From positions 1,116,001 to 1,180,000 of the forward strand of contig JANEZZ010002068.1 in assembly GCA_026122225.1 (NCBI GenBank): a stretch of DNA of 64,000 nucleotides, written 5' to 3'. The notes under the pieces are model-generated. The model saw only the letters and a program-made list of their open reading frames with translations, had not been told where the DNA came from and made no database searches. Below are positions 11,461 through 24,400 of the stretch, in pieces. The position numbers and the translations under genes are program-made. The stretch's first letter is position 1. Every line of letters starts with the position of its first letter. The DNA comes from Heloderma charlesbogerti (taxonomy: Eukaryota; Chordata; Lepidosauria; Squamata; Helodermatidae).

Positions 11461-12419
11461 GTGGGGGTGCGAGGAAGCTTACTCCCTTTGCGGGAGGGTG
11501 GCCCCGCTGCTACTCCCCCACCCCAAATGATCCCTTTCCTCTCCACGTGGAGCAACTGCGTGCTTCGTTTTCGCATCTGAGTTCATGTGGAGAGGTGGGC
11601 AAGGAAGACCCCGCCCCACCCCAAAGTTAGAAATGAGCAGTTCTGTATTGGGATGAAATGGGCACCGCAGAGACCCCCAACCCACAGTTTTGATTGCCTC
11701 GTTTTATGCTGCTTTCCCCTACTGCTCGGGTTTTATCGCGGTTGTTTGGTATTTTTCTCCTTGCCTGCCAGCTGGAAACATTTTCTGTGGAAAGGTGGCA
11801 GATGAATTCTCAAAATGAAGACAGGCTTTAAGAAGGCAATCCAAAGTATTCTTACACGTGGATTGAAACCTAGCGGAGGGGGGGAGATATTTGTATCGCA
11901 TATGCCACAATCCTAATAGCGCTAGGGTTATTCTCTGTAATTTAAGAAAAGAAATCTCACCATGTTTTTAGAGGAGTCAAGCTAGGCAGAACCAGTTCAA
12001 ACCCTTCTGGGTTCAAGCCCTCACTCTGACATGAAGCTTCCTGGCAGTGGTGTTGGGCCAGTTTCTCTTTCTCTTGATCTAACTTTTCTCTCCCCTCCCC
12101 TCCCCTCGTTGTTTTAATCTGCGTGTCTGCTAGCAGGGTCTGTCTCCTTTTTTGTGGGCGTAAGCCGCTTTGTCTGAAAATCAGGATCAAAATTCAGTAA
12201 ATAACCTACCATATAGGATTGTTGTAGGGAGAAAATGGAGAATCTCCCTCTATACACTTTGCTGGTGCATTAACAATATATTGTTATTATATTAACAATA
12301 TATTGTTATATTAACAATAATACATATTCCTGAAGTACTTGGGTGGAAGATGGAATAAAAATGTGAATGTTCATATTATTATTAGTGGTGATGATGCAAT
12401 AATTCTCCTTTTGCTGTAG
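11461..12419. other. Upstream region/5' intron of PWWP3A
   Basis: No exon or identifiable repeat was found except AT-rich simple sequence near 12270-12330. It ends at a good splice acceptor (TTTTGCTGTAG, last base 12419). Confidence 0.5.
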
Positions 12420-12474
12420 AGGCTACTCAAACCCTGGAGGGGATCCCTTTCACTTTGGCACCTAGTTTATCTCC

Positions 12475-12495
12475 ATGAACGACCAGGATGACTGA
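12475..12495 (+). promoter_or_regulatory. Upstream ORF overlapping the PWWP3A start codon
   Basis: An ATG at 12475 opens a six-codon frame (MNDQDD) that stops at TGA 12493-12495, overlapping the main ATG at 12488 in another frame. The uORF start has T at -3 (weak), while the main start has A at -3. Leaky scanning would be expected. An effect on translation is inferred, not shown. Confidence 0.5.
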
Positions 12496-15400
12496 GGCAG
12501 AATACATCCTCTGCAAATGGAGAAAGCGATGGTGGCCAGCAAAGGTAATTAAGGGAGCAATCTTATGCATGTTTAGATGGCAAAAAGTCCTACAACTCCC
12601 AGCATTCCCCAGCCACCCATGCAGGCTGGGGAATGCTGGGAGTTCTAGGACTTTCTGCCCTCTAAACATGCATAGGATTGTGCCCTAATGTGACTACTCC
12701 CCCTTCTCTCTTGGGGACATTGTTATTTTTTCCAGTTTGTGGGAAGGGAGGTAAAAAAAGTCTGCATGTGAGAAAGAGTTTGTGGTATTCCCCACAGGCG
12801 TCACAGGATACACTAGGATACCATTGCAAAACAAGTTGCTGAATGGCTGGGAAGGTCCTGCCTTCTTATATGTATTTATGTGTAAGATTTATGTGCCGCT
12901 CTACATTGTAAAATTCCTGAGCAGTGAACAATAAAAAAGAAGGGGGGGGGAATCAAAATACAGAGTTAAAATCATTACAATAAAATATGCTGATTTTTAT
13001 TTTGGTTTGCATAGGGCGGCCTTCTCCAACCTGTTTTTTTAATGCACATATGAGAAAAACACACATATTAAACTTAATAACATCTCCTACCCAAGAATTA
13101 TGAGATTTCTTAAAGATTTAAAGAACAAAAAATCAGGAATTGCCTTAGCCCAGCTTCCAAAAACATGAGAAGCAGCCTTTGCTGGATCAGGGTTGGATTA
13201 TACAGGAATACAGGAAGCTCCCTTATGCTGGCTCAGACTCTTGTTCCATCTAGCCCAGTTTTGTCAGCACTGACTGGCAGCAGGGGCTATCCAGGGTTTC
13301 AGACAGGAGTTTTTCCAGCCCTACCTGGAGATGCTGCCAGGGATCGAACCGGAGACCTTCTGTATACAAAGCAGGGGCTGTACCACTGAGCTATGGTCGG
13401 AAGGTTGTGTATATCCTTCTGACCAAGGGGAGAATCCTATGCGTGGTTAGACAGAAAAAAGTCCTACAATTTTCAGCATGCCCCAGCCAGCATGACTGTC
13501 TGAAGGAATGCTGGGAGTTATAGGATTTTTTTTATGTCTAGACGTGCAGAGTGCCTTAAGACACTAGTTTTCATGGTTCTGAATCATGGGCTGATTTGAA
13601 TAGGAGCCCTGGAAGCTGCCTTAAACCGAGTCAAGGAGAAGCCTGCTTTATGAACGAGCTGCATGCTGGTACGTGCCTCTCGTTTGCTCCTGCTAGTCCA
13701 AACTGGAGATCCAGGCTTGCTGCTCCTTTTCTAAGCCAGTATCGGAAACTAGAGTTTGTTCTTGGTTTATGAATCCTGGCTTGTTTGGGAACAGCAAGTG
13801 CCTCAAACGCCATTTCCTTGGTAGAAAGTCTGGGTGTAAATCCAAGAAGGAAAGACATTTGTTCCCATAATGGCACAAACAAATCCTGACTCCTCATGTT
13901 CCGGTACAGCGTTGAAAAATGCTCCTGTTTATTGATAATGAATATCGTAGTTGCCTATCCTATTGTTTGTGTATTTGGTTTAATCTGGACACTTTTTATT
14001 TTGGTTTTGTTTCTTGGGTTGTTCGACTATGATGGCGTGAACCATGCAGGCATTTAAAAAGTAAATACAAAGACGCATGTACGCACACACAATAAATATA
14101 TCTATACCTTTAGATACTGATATATAATTATAGGAAAAGAAACTAAGGGCTCAATCCTATGGCTGCTAGACAGTGGCTAGGCAGCCATGGGATTTTTCGT
14201 TTTTCAGGAACTGACCTCAGAGCCAGCCCTCTGCTTTGGATGACTGTAAGCCTCCGAGTTCGGAGGCTTGATCATTGTGGTAAGATTGTCAGGACTTTCA
14301 GCTGTCATTCAAGTCAGGACTTTCAGCTGTCATTCAAGAGGTTTGACAAAAGTGGGGCACTAACCATTCAAGAAGTACAGCCAGTGGCGTACACACACAC
14401 CCATCATTGGTGGCTCATAAGTAATGGAAAGAATGGCTGACAAGCAGCTGCATGGCCAGGTGTGGCCTGTTTCCTGGGTACCTCATGACCAATCAAGCAG
14501 ATAAAAGGCCTGGAGGTGGTTCTGAGTGTTACATTTGGATTAGGTAGGTATTCACTGGAACTCCCAACATGAGGTCCAAAGAGGTGTCCATGTGAGTGAA
14601 GAAGGCCATCATTAGGCTGAGGAAACAAACTCATCAGAGAGAGAGCAAAAACATTGGGAATGGCCAACACAACAGTTTGGAACATCCTGAAAAAGAAGGA
14701 ATTAACTGGCAAGCTCAGCAACAGCAAAAGGCCTAGAAGACCACGGAAGACAACTAAAGCGGATGACCGCGGAATGCTGCTCATGGTGAAGAGGAACCCT
14801 TTCACAACATCAAGCCAGGTCAAGAACGCTCTTGCGGAGGTAGGCATGTCGTTGTCAACATCTACAGTCAAGAGACAGCTTTATGAATGTAAATACAGAG
14901 GCTTCACAACAAGGTGCAAACCACTGGTAACACTCAAGAACAGACAGGCCAGATTAGCCTTTGCCAGCAAACACCTACAAAAGCCTGCCCAGTTCTGGAA
15001 TAAGGTTCTTTGGACTGATGAAACCAAGATTAACTTGTACCAGAATGATGGGAAGAGAAAAGTATGGAGAAGGAAAGGAACAGCTCATGATCCAGAGCAT
15101 ACCACATCATCTGTCAAACATGGTGGAGGCAGTGTTATCGCATGGGCATGTATGGCCGCCAAGGGAACCGGGTCACTGGTGTTTATTGATGACCTGACTG
15201 CTGATAAAAGCAGCAGAACAAATTCTGAAGTGTATAGGGCTATACTTTCTGCACAGATTCAGCCAAATGCTGCCAAACTGATAGGACGCCGCTTCATATT
15301 GCAGATGGATAATGACCCAAAACATACAGCAAAAGCTACCCAGGAGTTTCTCCAGGCAAAGAGGTGGGATGTTCTTCAATGGCCAAGTCAGTCACCTGAT

Positions 15401-18400
15401 CTCAACCCAATACAGCATGCTTTTCACTTACTGAAGACAAGACTGAAGGCAGAAAGACCCACAAACAAGCAGCAGCTGCAGTAAAGGCCTGGCAAAGCAT
15501 CTCAAGGGAGGAAACTCAGCATTTGGCTATGTCCATGGGTTCCAAACTTCAGGCAGTCATTGACTGCAAAGGATTTTCATCCAGGTATTAAAGGTGATCC
15601 TTAAGTTTGAAATGATGTTGGTTTGTTCCATTACTTATGAGCCACTGGCTGTCCTTCCTGAATGATTAGTGCCCCACTTTTGTCAAACCCCTTGAATTAC
15701 AGCTGAAAGTCCTGACTTTGCTCCCATCTGGGTGTATTTCCTTTCAACTTCAATGTGGTGGTGTACAGAGGCCAACTGCCAAAACAGTTATCCTTGTTCC
15801 AATATTTCTGGCCCTGACTGTATATATATGTATATAAATTGTTGTTAACAAAAACAAGTGGGGAGAAAGAACAAACATCAACACCAACCAAAAACAAAAC
15901 AAAAGTATCCATTCACAATAACTATTCACAACACCATTAATAAAAAAGATTCAGCATTTCCGTTTCAAATATATAATTCATATAAGCAGTCCATAGATCT
16001 AAATAAGCATCCAGACAAAATTAATGACTATAGAACATACATTGAAATGCAGCAAGAGTAATAAGGTTTTCGGATGCCTTTTTAAAAAACGGAATTGGGA
16101 CGGGGCGGTGTTGCCTGCCACTGTTCTGCTATGTCTACCACAACACCATCTTGTCGATCGCAATCTGAACTTGTGCACGGGCACCTGAAGAACCTGCAGA
16201 TGCATACTGATGTATTTTCTCTCCTTTCTTCAGGTGTTGTCTAGAAGCTGCACTTCCAGAAGACTACGCCTGGCTCAGAAGTCAGCCTCCATTCGTGTCG
16301 AAATCATGTGCCTGAATAAACAGTTAAGTTCCATTTCAGGTGTGGCAGCGTCCCAGCTTTTGATGAGCTCTTTTGGCCGGCAGGCTTGAGTCTTGCCTCA
16401 CAAATAAATCCCCCTGACCCCTTTCTCCTCTGAGCTGGACCTGCCTGCTTACACGCTAGCGGCCTATGGTGTGTTCCTGGACTTACTTGCTGTAGGTGGC
16501 CAGGGAGAGCTATTTACACGTTGGCACCTACTTTGTGGTCTCATTGGTGCCAGGGGAAGATCTTTTAATTTTCCCAGGTTCTTTACGCCTTCAGTTTAAA
16601 AAAGAAAAAAAACGCACTTGTGCATTTTTTTAGATCTTTGCACCACTCCTGGCTTTTATCTTTGTTCTTGCTTTGGTTTTATTCTGTTTTAAAGTGATGG
16701 TTTTTATATTATGCTGGCTGGGGAATGCTGGGAGGTGTAGTCCAACACAGCTGGAGTGCACCAGGTTGGGAAAGGCTGGTTTTGTGTTGTGAACTGCCCA
16801 GGGAGCTTCCCCTTCTACCCCCCTCCTCTAGCTCTCATGTAGCTGGTAGCTCTTCCACTGTGCTCTCCTGTCTTGAGGTGCTGCTGTTTAACTCCAGGTT
16901 GGTCTGCAATAAGACTGCACTCATTCATGATTTAATCATGGATGAGAAGGCCGACCTGGCCTGTATTACTGAGACTTGGGTGGGTGAGCTGAGTGGAGTT
17001 AACCTGACTCAGCTCTACCTACCTGGGTACTCAGTGCAGCACCAATATAGGTTGGAGGGCCAGGGTGGGGGGAGTTGCGGTGGTTCATAGAACTTCCATC
17101 TCTCTCACCAGAAGACCACTCCACCTTGGAGCGGGCCTTGAGAGATTGCACCTGTGTTGGGTCATAGAGACAGATTGGGGATGCTGCTGGTATACCGCCC
17201 ACCATGCTGACCAGCATCTTCCCTGACTGAGCTGGCAGAGGTAGTCGCAAGTGTGGTGTTGGAGGAACCCAGGATGGTGGTTCTGGATAACTTCAGCTTC
17301 CATGCTGAGGCTGTCTCCGGAGTTCCAGCTCAGGATTTCATGGCCTCTATGACAACAATGGGGCTGTCTCAGCATGTCATCGGCCCAACACATGAAGCAG
17401 GTCATACCCTTGATTTTGTTTTTGCTCCAGCTTGTGAGATGGGTAGTCTGAAGATTGGGGGGCTCCAAGTAACCCCATTGTCATGGTCAGACCATTTCCT
17501 GGTGAGATTTGAACTTACGGCGTTACTCTCCTCCCATGAGGGTAGGGGACCTATTCGGATGGTCCGCCCCAGGAGACTGATGGAATTCAATAGATTTCTG
17601 AATGCTCTTGGGGATTTTAAAGTGGAGAGAGCTGGTGAACCATGTGGAACAGTGAGATGCGGAGGGCCATCGACCTGATCGTACCTGAGTGCCCTCTCTG
17701 GCACTGCGGAGCCCGTTCTGCTCCCTGGTGTACTGGGGAGCTGCGGTCAATGAAACAGGTTGGACGTCGGCTAGAGCACAAGTGGCGCAAGACTCGAAGT
17801 GAAGACAACCGAGCACACTCTAGAATGCATAATCATGCCTACTGCATGGCAGTGCGGGCAGCAAAGAAGGTTTATTTTGCTGCCTCCATTGTGTCCTCAG
17901 GTAGCTGTCCAGCGGAGCTCTTCCGGGTGGTCTGGCAGTTGTTAACATCTACCCCAGTAAATGGGGCCCTGGCCCCGTCGAGGACCCACTGTGACCTTTT
18001 CACATCGCACTTTGAGGACAAAATCGCTTGTCTCCGCAGCAACCTTGATGCTGTTGTTAGTGCAGTACCAGTCGAGGTGTCTGATGCCACCACCTGCCCG
18101 ATTTTGTGGGATCAGTTCCAGTTGTTATGGCCTGATGATGTGGACAAGATGCTTGCAATAACGCGACCGACCACATGCCCTCTTGATCCCTGTCCCTCCT
18201 GGCTAATAAAAGCTAGCTGAGGGGGTATGACTGGGTGGGTTCAAGGAGTGATAAATGCCTCCCTACGGGAAGGGGTGGTCCCTACTGTCCTTAAGGAGGC
18301 AGTAGTGCAGCCACTACTGAAGAAGCCCACTCTGGACCTAACAGTATTAGACAACTACTGCCCAGTCTAAAATACCTCTTTTTTAGGGAAGGTACTTGAG

Positions 18401-21400
18401 AGGGTTGTGGCGGATCAACTGCAGGCTCTTTTGGAGGATACTGATTATCTAGACGTATTTCAATCTGGGTTTCATCCTGGTTACGGGACTGAATCAGCCT
18501 TGGTTGCCCTGATGGATGACCTTTATCGAGAGAGGGACAGGGGGAGTGAAACCCTGTTAATTCTTCTCGATCTCTCATTGGCTTTTGATAGCATCGACCA
18601 TGGTATCCTCCTGGATCAACTCCGTGGGATGGGTATTGTTGGCATTGTGTTACAGTGGTTCCAGTCCTACCTATGGGGCCAATTTCAGAGCATAATGTTG
18701 GGTGACTGTTTCTCGACCCCTTGGCAATTGAGCTATGGGCTGCTGCAGGGTACCATCTTGTCCCCAATGTTGTTTAACATCTATATGAAGCCGCTGGGAG
18801 TGTACATTAGGGGATTTGGAGCTAAATGCCATCAGCATGCTGGTGACACGCAGCTCTATCTCCCTGTGACACCTGAATCAGGAGAGGCTGTGCAAGTCCT
18901 GAATCAATGCCTAGACTCAGTGATGGGCTGGATGAGGGCCAATAAACTGAAGCTGAATTCTGGCAAGACAGAAGCCCTGTAGGTGAGTGGTTCCAGGTTC
19001 AGGAGACAGGCTTATTGCCTGTTCTTGATGAAGTTGTACTCCCTCTGAAAGATCAGGTCTGTAGTCTGGGGGTACTCCTAGATCCATCATTGTCGCTGGA
19101 GGCCCAAGTGGTCATGGCGGCTTGGCGTGCCTTTTACCAGTTTCGGCTGGTTTGCCAGCTACGGCCTCTCCTGGACAGGAATAGCTTGACCACAGTGGTA
19201 AAGGCATTAGTAACTTCAAGACTAAATTGCTGCAGTGCACTCTATACGGGGCTGCCTTTAAGGCTTGTCCGGAAGCTGGAGCTAGTGCAGAATGCAGCAG
19301 CTCAGCTATTGTCAGGAGCTGCCCCTTTTCAGCGTGTGACTCCTCTGCCGAGGGAACTGCACTGGCTGCCTATTCCAGGTTTAAGGTATTAGCACTAGTG
19401 TACAAAGCCCTAAACAACTTGGGACCAGGATACCTGAGAGAGCGCATCCTTCCTTACCAACCTGCCCAGTCACTGAGGTCATCAGAGGGCATGTTACTGG
19501 TGGTTCCACATGGACCCATGGCCCAGTTGGAGTCCACCAGGAAAAGAGCCTTCATTGTGGTGGCCCCCTTCCTGTGAAATTCCTTGCCTTTAGAGGTCAG
19601 GCAGGCGCCACCATTGTGTTCCTTCCAGCACCTCCTGAAGACGTCGTTCTTTCAAGAGGCCTTCCTTGCATGACCAGCCGTGGTTTGTTAAACTCCACTT
19701 CGTTGGGGTTTGTCTTTTTAAAAAATGTTTGAACTCTTTTAACCTGTTTTATTCTTTTACCATGTTGTTCACCGCTCTGAAATCCTCTGATGTAGAGCGG
19801 TATATAAATATTGTAAATAAATAAAATAAATAATAAATCTGTGGTTTTGTGTTGTGGGCCTCCCAGGGAGCTTTGGCTAATGGATGGTATAGAAATGTGT
19901 TAAATAGATGGATAAATAATGTGGTTTTGTTCACAGCGTTTGGTCAAAATGTATACAGGGTCTAACTCGGTCTCCCTCCTCCCCCCCTTTTTTCAAACCT
20001 GGTGCCCTCCAGCTGTTTTAGACTACAACTCCCCCTAGTTGGGGATGATGGGAGTTGTAGACCAAAACAGCTTGAGGACACTAGGTTGGCAACAGTTGGT
20101 CTTATTCCAGCAGGCTGTGCAGAGGGAGATGAGAGGAGGAAACGGGGCCATCCCACCCTGCTGAAATACCACTTAATTTTTTCCTCTTCCTTCCCCATGG
20201 CTTTTTCTTTGTGTGTTGTATCTTTTTGGATTGTAAGCTTGTGGGAGCAGAGACTGTCTTCTTTTTTTCTAACTGATTGCTCATAAGCTGCTCCAGGAGC
20301 CATTTTGGCTGAGCAGTAGGATAAAAGCCCTCTAAATAAAAAGACTAAAATTTCTCCCCCTGCAAAAGTAAATGCTGTTAAACTGAAGCAACCTCATACA
20401 ACGTCTCTCGAGGGCCAGCCAATCACTGCAGAACCAGACTTGTTTTAAAACTGCTTTTCTATTTACAGGGCGAATGTGCGCTGTGCTGATACCAAACCCC
20501 TGAAGGAGGAGAGCATTGAAGATATCGCCTCTGCGTTAGGTACGATTTATTTAAAGGTGTGTGGGTGTGTGTGTGTATGTTGCTGCGGGGGACATACCTT
20601 TGCACCAGCTGTTGTAGTGAGTGGCTGTCCAGGCTTGGATCACATAGAAATCTTATTATTTATTATGTTTATATCCCACTTTCTTCCATTGTGGAACTCA
20701 AGATGCCTTCATGTGGTTCCCAGGTGGTCTCCCCTCCAAGCACTGACCAGACCTGGAACTGCTTAGTTTCTGCAAGTTGGTGGCCTTGTGTGCCTTAGGA
20801 TCATAGAATCATAGAATAGTAGGGTTGGAAGGGGCCTATAATACCATCCAGTCCAATCCCCTGCTCCATGCAGGAATCCAAGTCAGAGTATTCCTGACAG
20901 ATGGCTGCCCAGCTTCATCTTGAAGGCCTCTAGTATGGGAGAGCCCACCACCTCTCTAGGTAGTTGGTTCCACTGTTGTATTGCTCTAACAATCAGGAAG
21001 TTTCTCCTGATATTCAGCTGGAATCTCGCTTCCTGTCACTTGAACCCATTCTTCCGTGTCCTGAGCTCTGGGATGATCGAGAATTGATCCTGGCCTTCCT
21101 CTCTGTGACAACCTTTCAAGTACTTGAAGAGCACTATCATATCTCCCCTCAGTCTTCTCTTCTCAAGGTTCAACATGCCCAGTTCTTTCAGTCTCTCTTC
21201 ACAGGGCTTTGTTTCCAGTCCCCTGATCATCTTTGCTGACCCCCTGTCAACCCTCTCCAATCGGTCTGCATCCTTCTTAAAGTGTGGTGCCCAGAACTGG
21301 ACACAGTACTCCAGATGAGGCCTAACCAGTGCTGAGTAGAGGGGAACTAGTACTTCCCGGGATTTGGAAGCTGAACTTCTCTTAATGCAGCTGCAAATAA

Positions 21401-24400
21401 TATTTGCCCTTTTTGCAGGCGCATCACATTGTTGGCTCATATTCAGACCATGCCCTGTGACATTGGGCTAGACAAGGCTTCAGTCAGCACATAGTTTGCA
21501 TTCCTGGTTGGGCATGAATAAGCATTTATTTTTGGCTGTGTTTATATACCAGCCTTTTTGCCAAGGCCCCTCAAATGCACTTTGCATTTTCTAATAATGT
21601 CTTGCAGATGTAAGATGCAGGATATCAAAGGGGTGGGGAGGAAAGAGGAATGCAAGCCTGTTGAGGGACCAAACCCTCTGTGCTCTTAACAGCACGAGCA
21701 GGAGAAATGACGTTTGATTGAGGCAGCTCTGAGGAGTAGGGGAAGTGTTTCTTTGTTTAAATATTCCTTGGCTCCCTTGAGAGGGATGAATCTCTCCAGA
21801 TGGCTTTAAAAGCAAAGTATAAAACAGTTTTACCCAACGTGGTGTCCTCCGTATGCGTTGGGCCACAACTCCCATCACCCCCCGGCCAGCCTGGCTGAGC
21901 ATGATGGAAGTTGTAGCCCAACGCATTCAGTGGGCAGCAGGTTGGCGACGGCTGGAATAAAATAGAATAAAACACCTGAAATCGCAGCAGCTTAAAATAA
22001 ACATGGTTGAGTGATTCCACAAAACAACAGTTAGTGGGATGGGAAATGGTTCAAAGAGGGGAGGAGCCGGAAGTTGCTGGGGTCTCAGCTGACCAATAAG
22101 TGTTTCCCCGGCGCTTCCCCGGCGCTTCCCCGGCGCTTCCCCTCCCTCTGCTGCAGCCTGATGTGATGGCTGCTACAAGGTTTTGGCTGGATGTTTCTTT
22201 CAACAGATCAGAGCAAGAAGAACCAGAACCCCGTGGTGGAGTTGACGTATCGGCGCGCTCTGCGGGATGCGCTGGATATTCTCAGTCAAGGTCCAAAGCT
22301 ATCCAAAGGGGAAACCTCTTCAGGGGGGAGAAGAGGGAAGCCATTGACCCAGAAGGGCATGCAAGAGAGACAGTCGCCTTGCCCAGCTGTTAAGGATGAT
22401 GAAGACGAGGAGGAGGAGGAACTCCCCAGTTTCCTTGTGCATCAAGGTGAGACGGGTTATGATCTAATACTTCGACCCTGGTCTTGTATTCAAAAGAAAC
22501 AAAAATACAAGATTAGAACTGCAAATCAGGATGGGGGAACAGAACATTAAAATCCTGCTAGGAATTGGAAATGTTTTCATTCGGTTTGAAAGATGGCAAA
22601 GAGGGAGGTGGGTGAATCTCAGCAGGAAGGGTTTTCCAAAGCTTTGGCACCACCACCGACCAGGCCCTGTATCTTGTATGTTGTGCAGTGGGGGAGATTA
22701 ACCTTCTGGGAACCTCCGTCACAATAGAACCTTGGTGCATGTGCTCAGATACCAGTGCCATTTTTACTGTCTAATCCTACATGTGTCTAATTGGCAGTCA
22801 GTCCCACTAAGTTCTTGGGATTTACTCCCAAAGTATGGAGGATTGGGGCCTTTCCCATCTCTGTCGCTTTCTCTTTTTTGTGTGTGCTTTAGAACCTTGT
22901 TCAATCGAACCAGGCATGCTAGTTTGGTGTAAGCTCCCAAGATATCCATACTGGCCAGCTGTGGTAAGTGCTGTGGATTCAAGTATTTCTTAAATTTTAT
23001 TTCTTGGATTTGGGTGTGTTTTACACCAGCCTCCCTTCGAGGAGCTTGAGAAAGGTGGGGCTATAAACAGAGCCTATGCCCTTTTATTTATACTGCCTTT
23101 CAGCTGAGTTCTCAAAGCGGTTTGTGCGACGGTTGAGTAAGCAGGGATCCCCAACCTTTTTCAGTCGGTGGACACATCTGGAATTTTGAAAGGATGTCAA
23201 GAGCACTCTCACAAAATGACTGTTGGCCAGGAGTGTGTGTGGGGGCTTGCCCATTCATAAAATGGTTGCCGTGGTGTGCACGGCTGGTCACAAAACACCA
23301 TTTTCCCAGAAGGCAAACTGCTGAGACTAAAAGAAAAGTCACCTGCCCAAGAACCTGAGTCTGAGGCATGCTCTGAGCTCTGAAACACAACCTGCTCTTT
23401 TAAAGAAAGATGGCAGCACTTTGCTTTGCAGCATGCCAGCCTCCCAGTTTAAAAAAGAAGTAAATACGTCTTAAGAAAAAAAATTAAAATCAGGTAGGGC
23501 AGGGAGCCTGGTGGATACCCAGAAAGCTGTTTGTTGGCGCATAGGTACCTGTGGGCATCATGTTAGGGAGCCAGGGTTACATCAGGGAAGTTTGGGCTAA
23601 CCAGAAGTGCAATTTTGTGCAGAAGGGCAATGAGCTTAGTTTATTTGTGGTACTCAAAACCCATTATTTGGCTCAGTATTCTTTAATTCCAAGTGTATGT
23701 GTCTCACATCTGGCTATGGACCTTGGGGTTGTAGTGAAAAACAAAGTAGATCGTGCAAGCCATTTGGCTGAGTGACAGAGCGTCTGCTTCACATGCGTTC
23801 AATCTGCAGGTGGGGCAGGAAAAACTCCTGCCTGAAACCCTCGGGAGGCGCTGTCAGTCCGTGTCAACAATACTGGGCTAGATGGACCGAGAGTCTAACT
23901 TGGTATAAGGCTGCTTCTGCTGTTCCTAAGCCTGACATCTGCCTGCCCCCGCTTTAGGCAATAGAGGAGGTCTGTTTTTTCCCCTCAAGTGCTTCAGCTG
24001 CTGTCTTTGTCTTTCGACAGGTGAAAAGGGTCCAAAAGAAAGCCAAGAAGGCCTACGTAGTCCTCATAGAAGAAAGTGTGGATGACAAATCCAAGGGGTA
24101 AATAGATCTGATCAAGTTCGGCATTGTGCTGCCCCCCACCCCACTTTTTTTTTTTTTTAAGGAGTGCATGTTGCTAAGCTGACTTCTGATGCAGCCTGCC
24201 CTTGTTGAGGAGAGCATTCTGCAATTGGGGAGCTACCCCCAAGAAGGCTCTCTCCCTTGTTGATATCCTCTGGGCTTGCCTTGGAGGAGGACCTCGGATG
24301 TTGATTGTAGTGTCTGGGTAGGTTCATAATTGCCGGGGGGGGGGGTTCTCTCCCTCTGAGCGTTCAACAAATTCGGGGTACAGAAAGTCAGTCCCAGAGG

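Noticed and set aside
13196..13400. tRNA gene from the tRNA-like head
   Set aside because: SINE body follows the tRNA-like head and the cloverleaf is degenerate; it recurs at many sites.
22100..22393. 97-residue plus-strand ORF upstream of and through PWWP3A exon 4
   Set aside because: It is a different frame from the supported exon frame, which matches the family.
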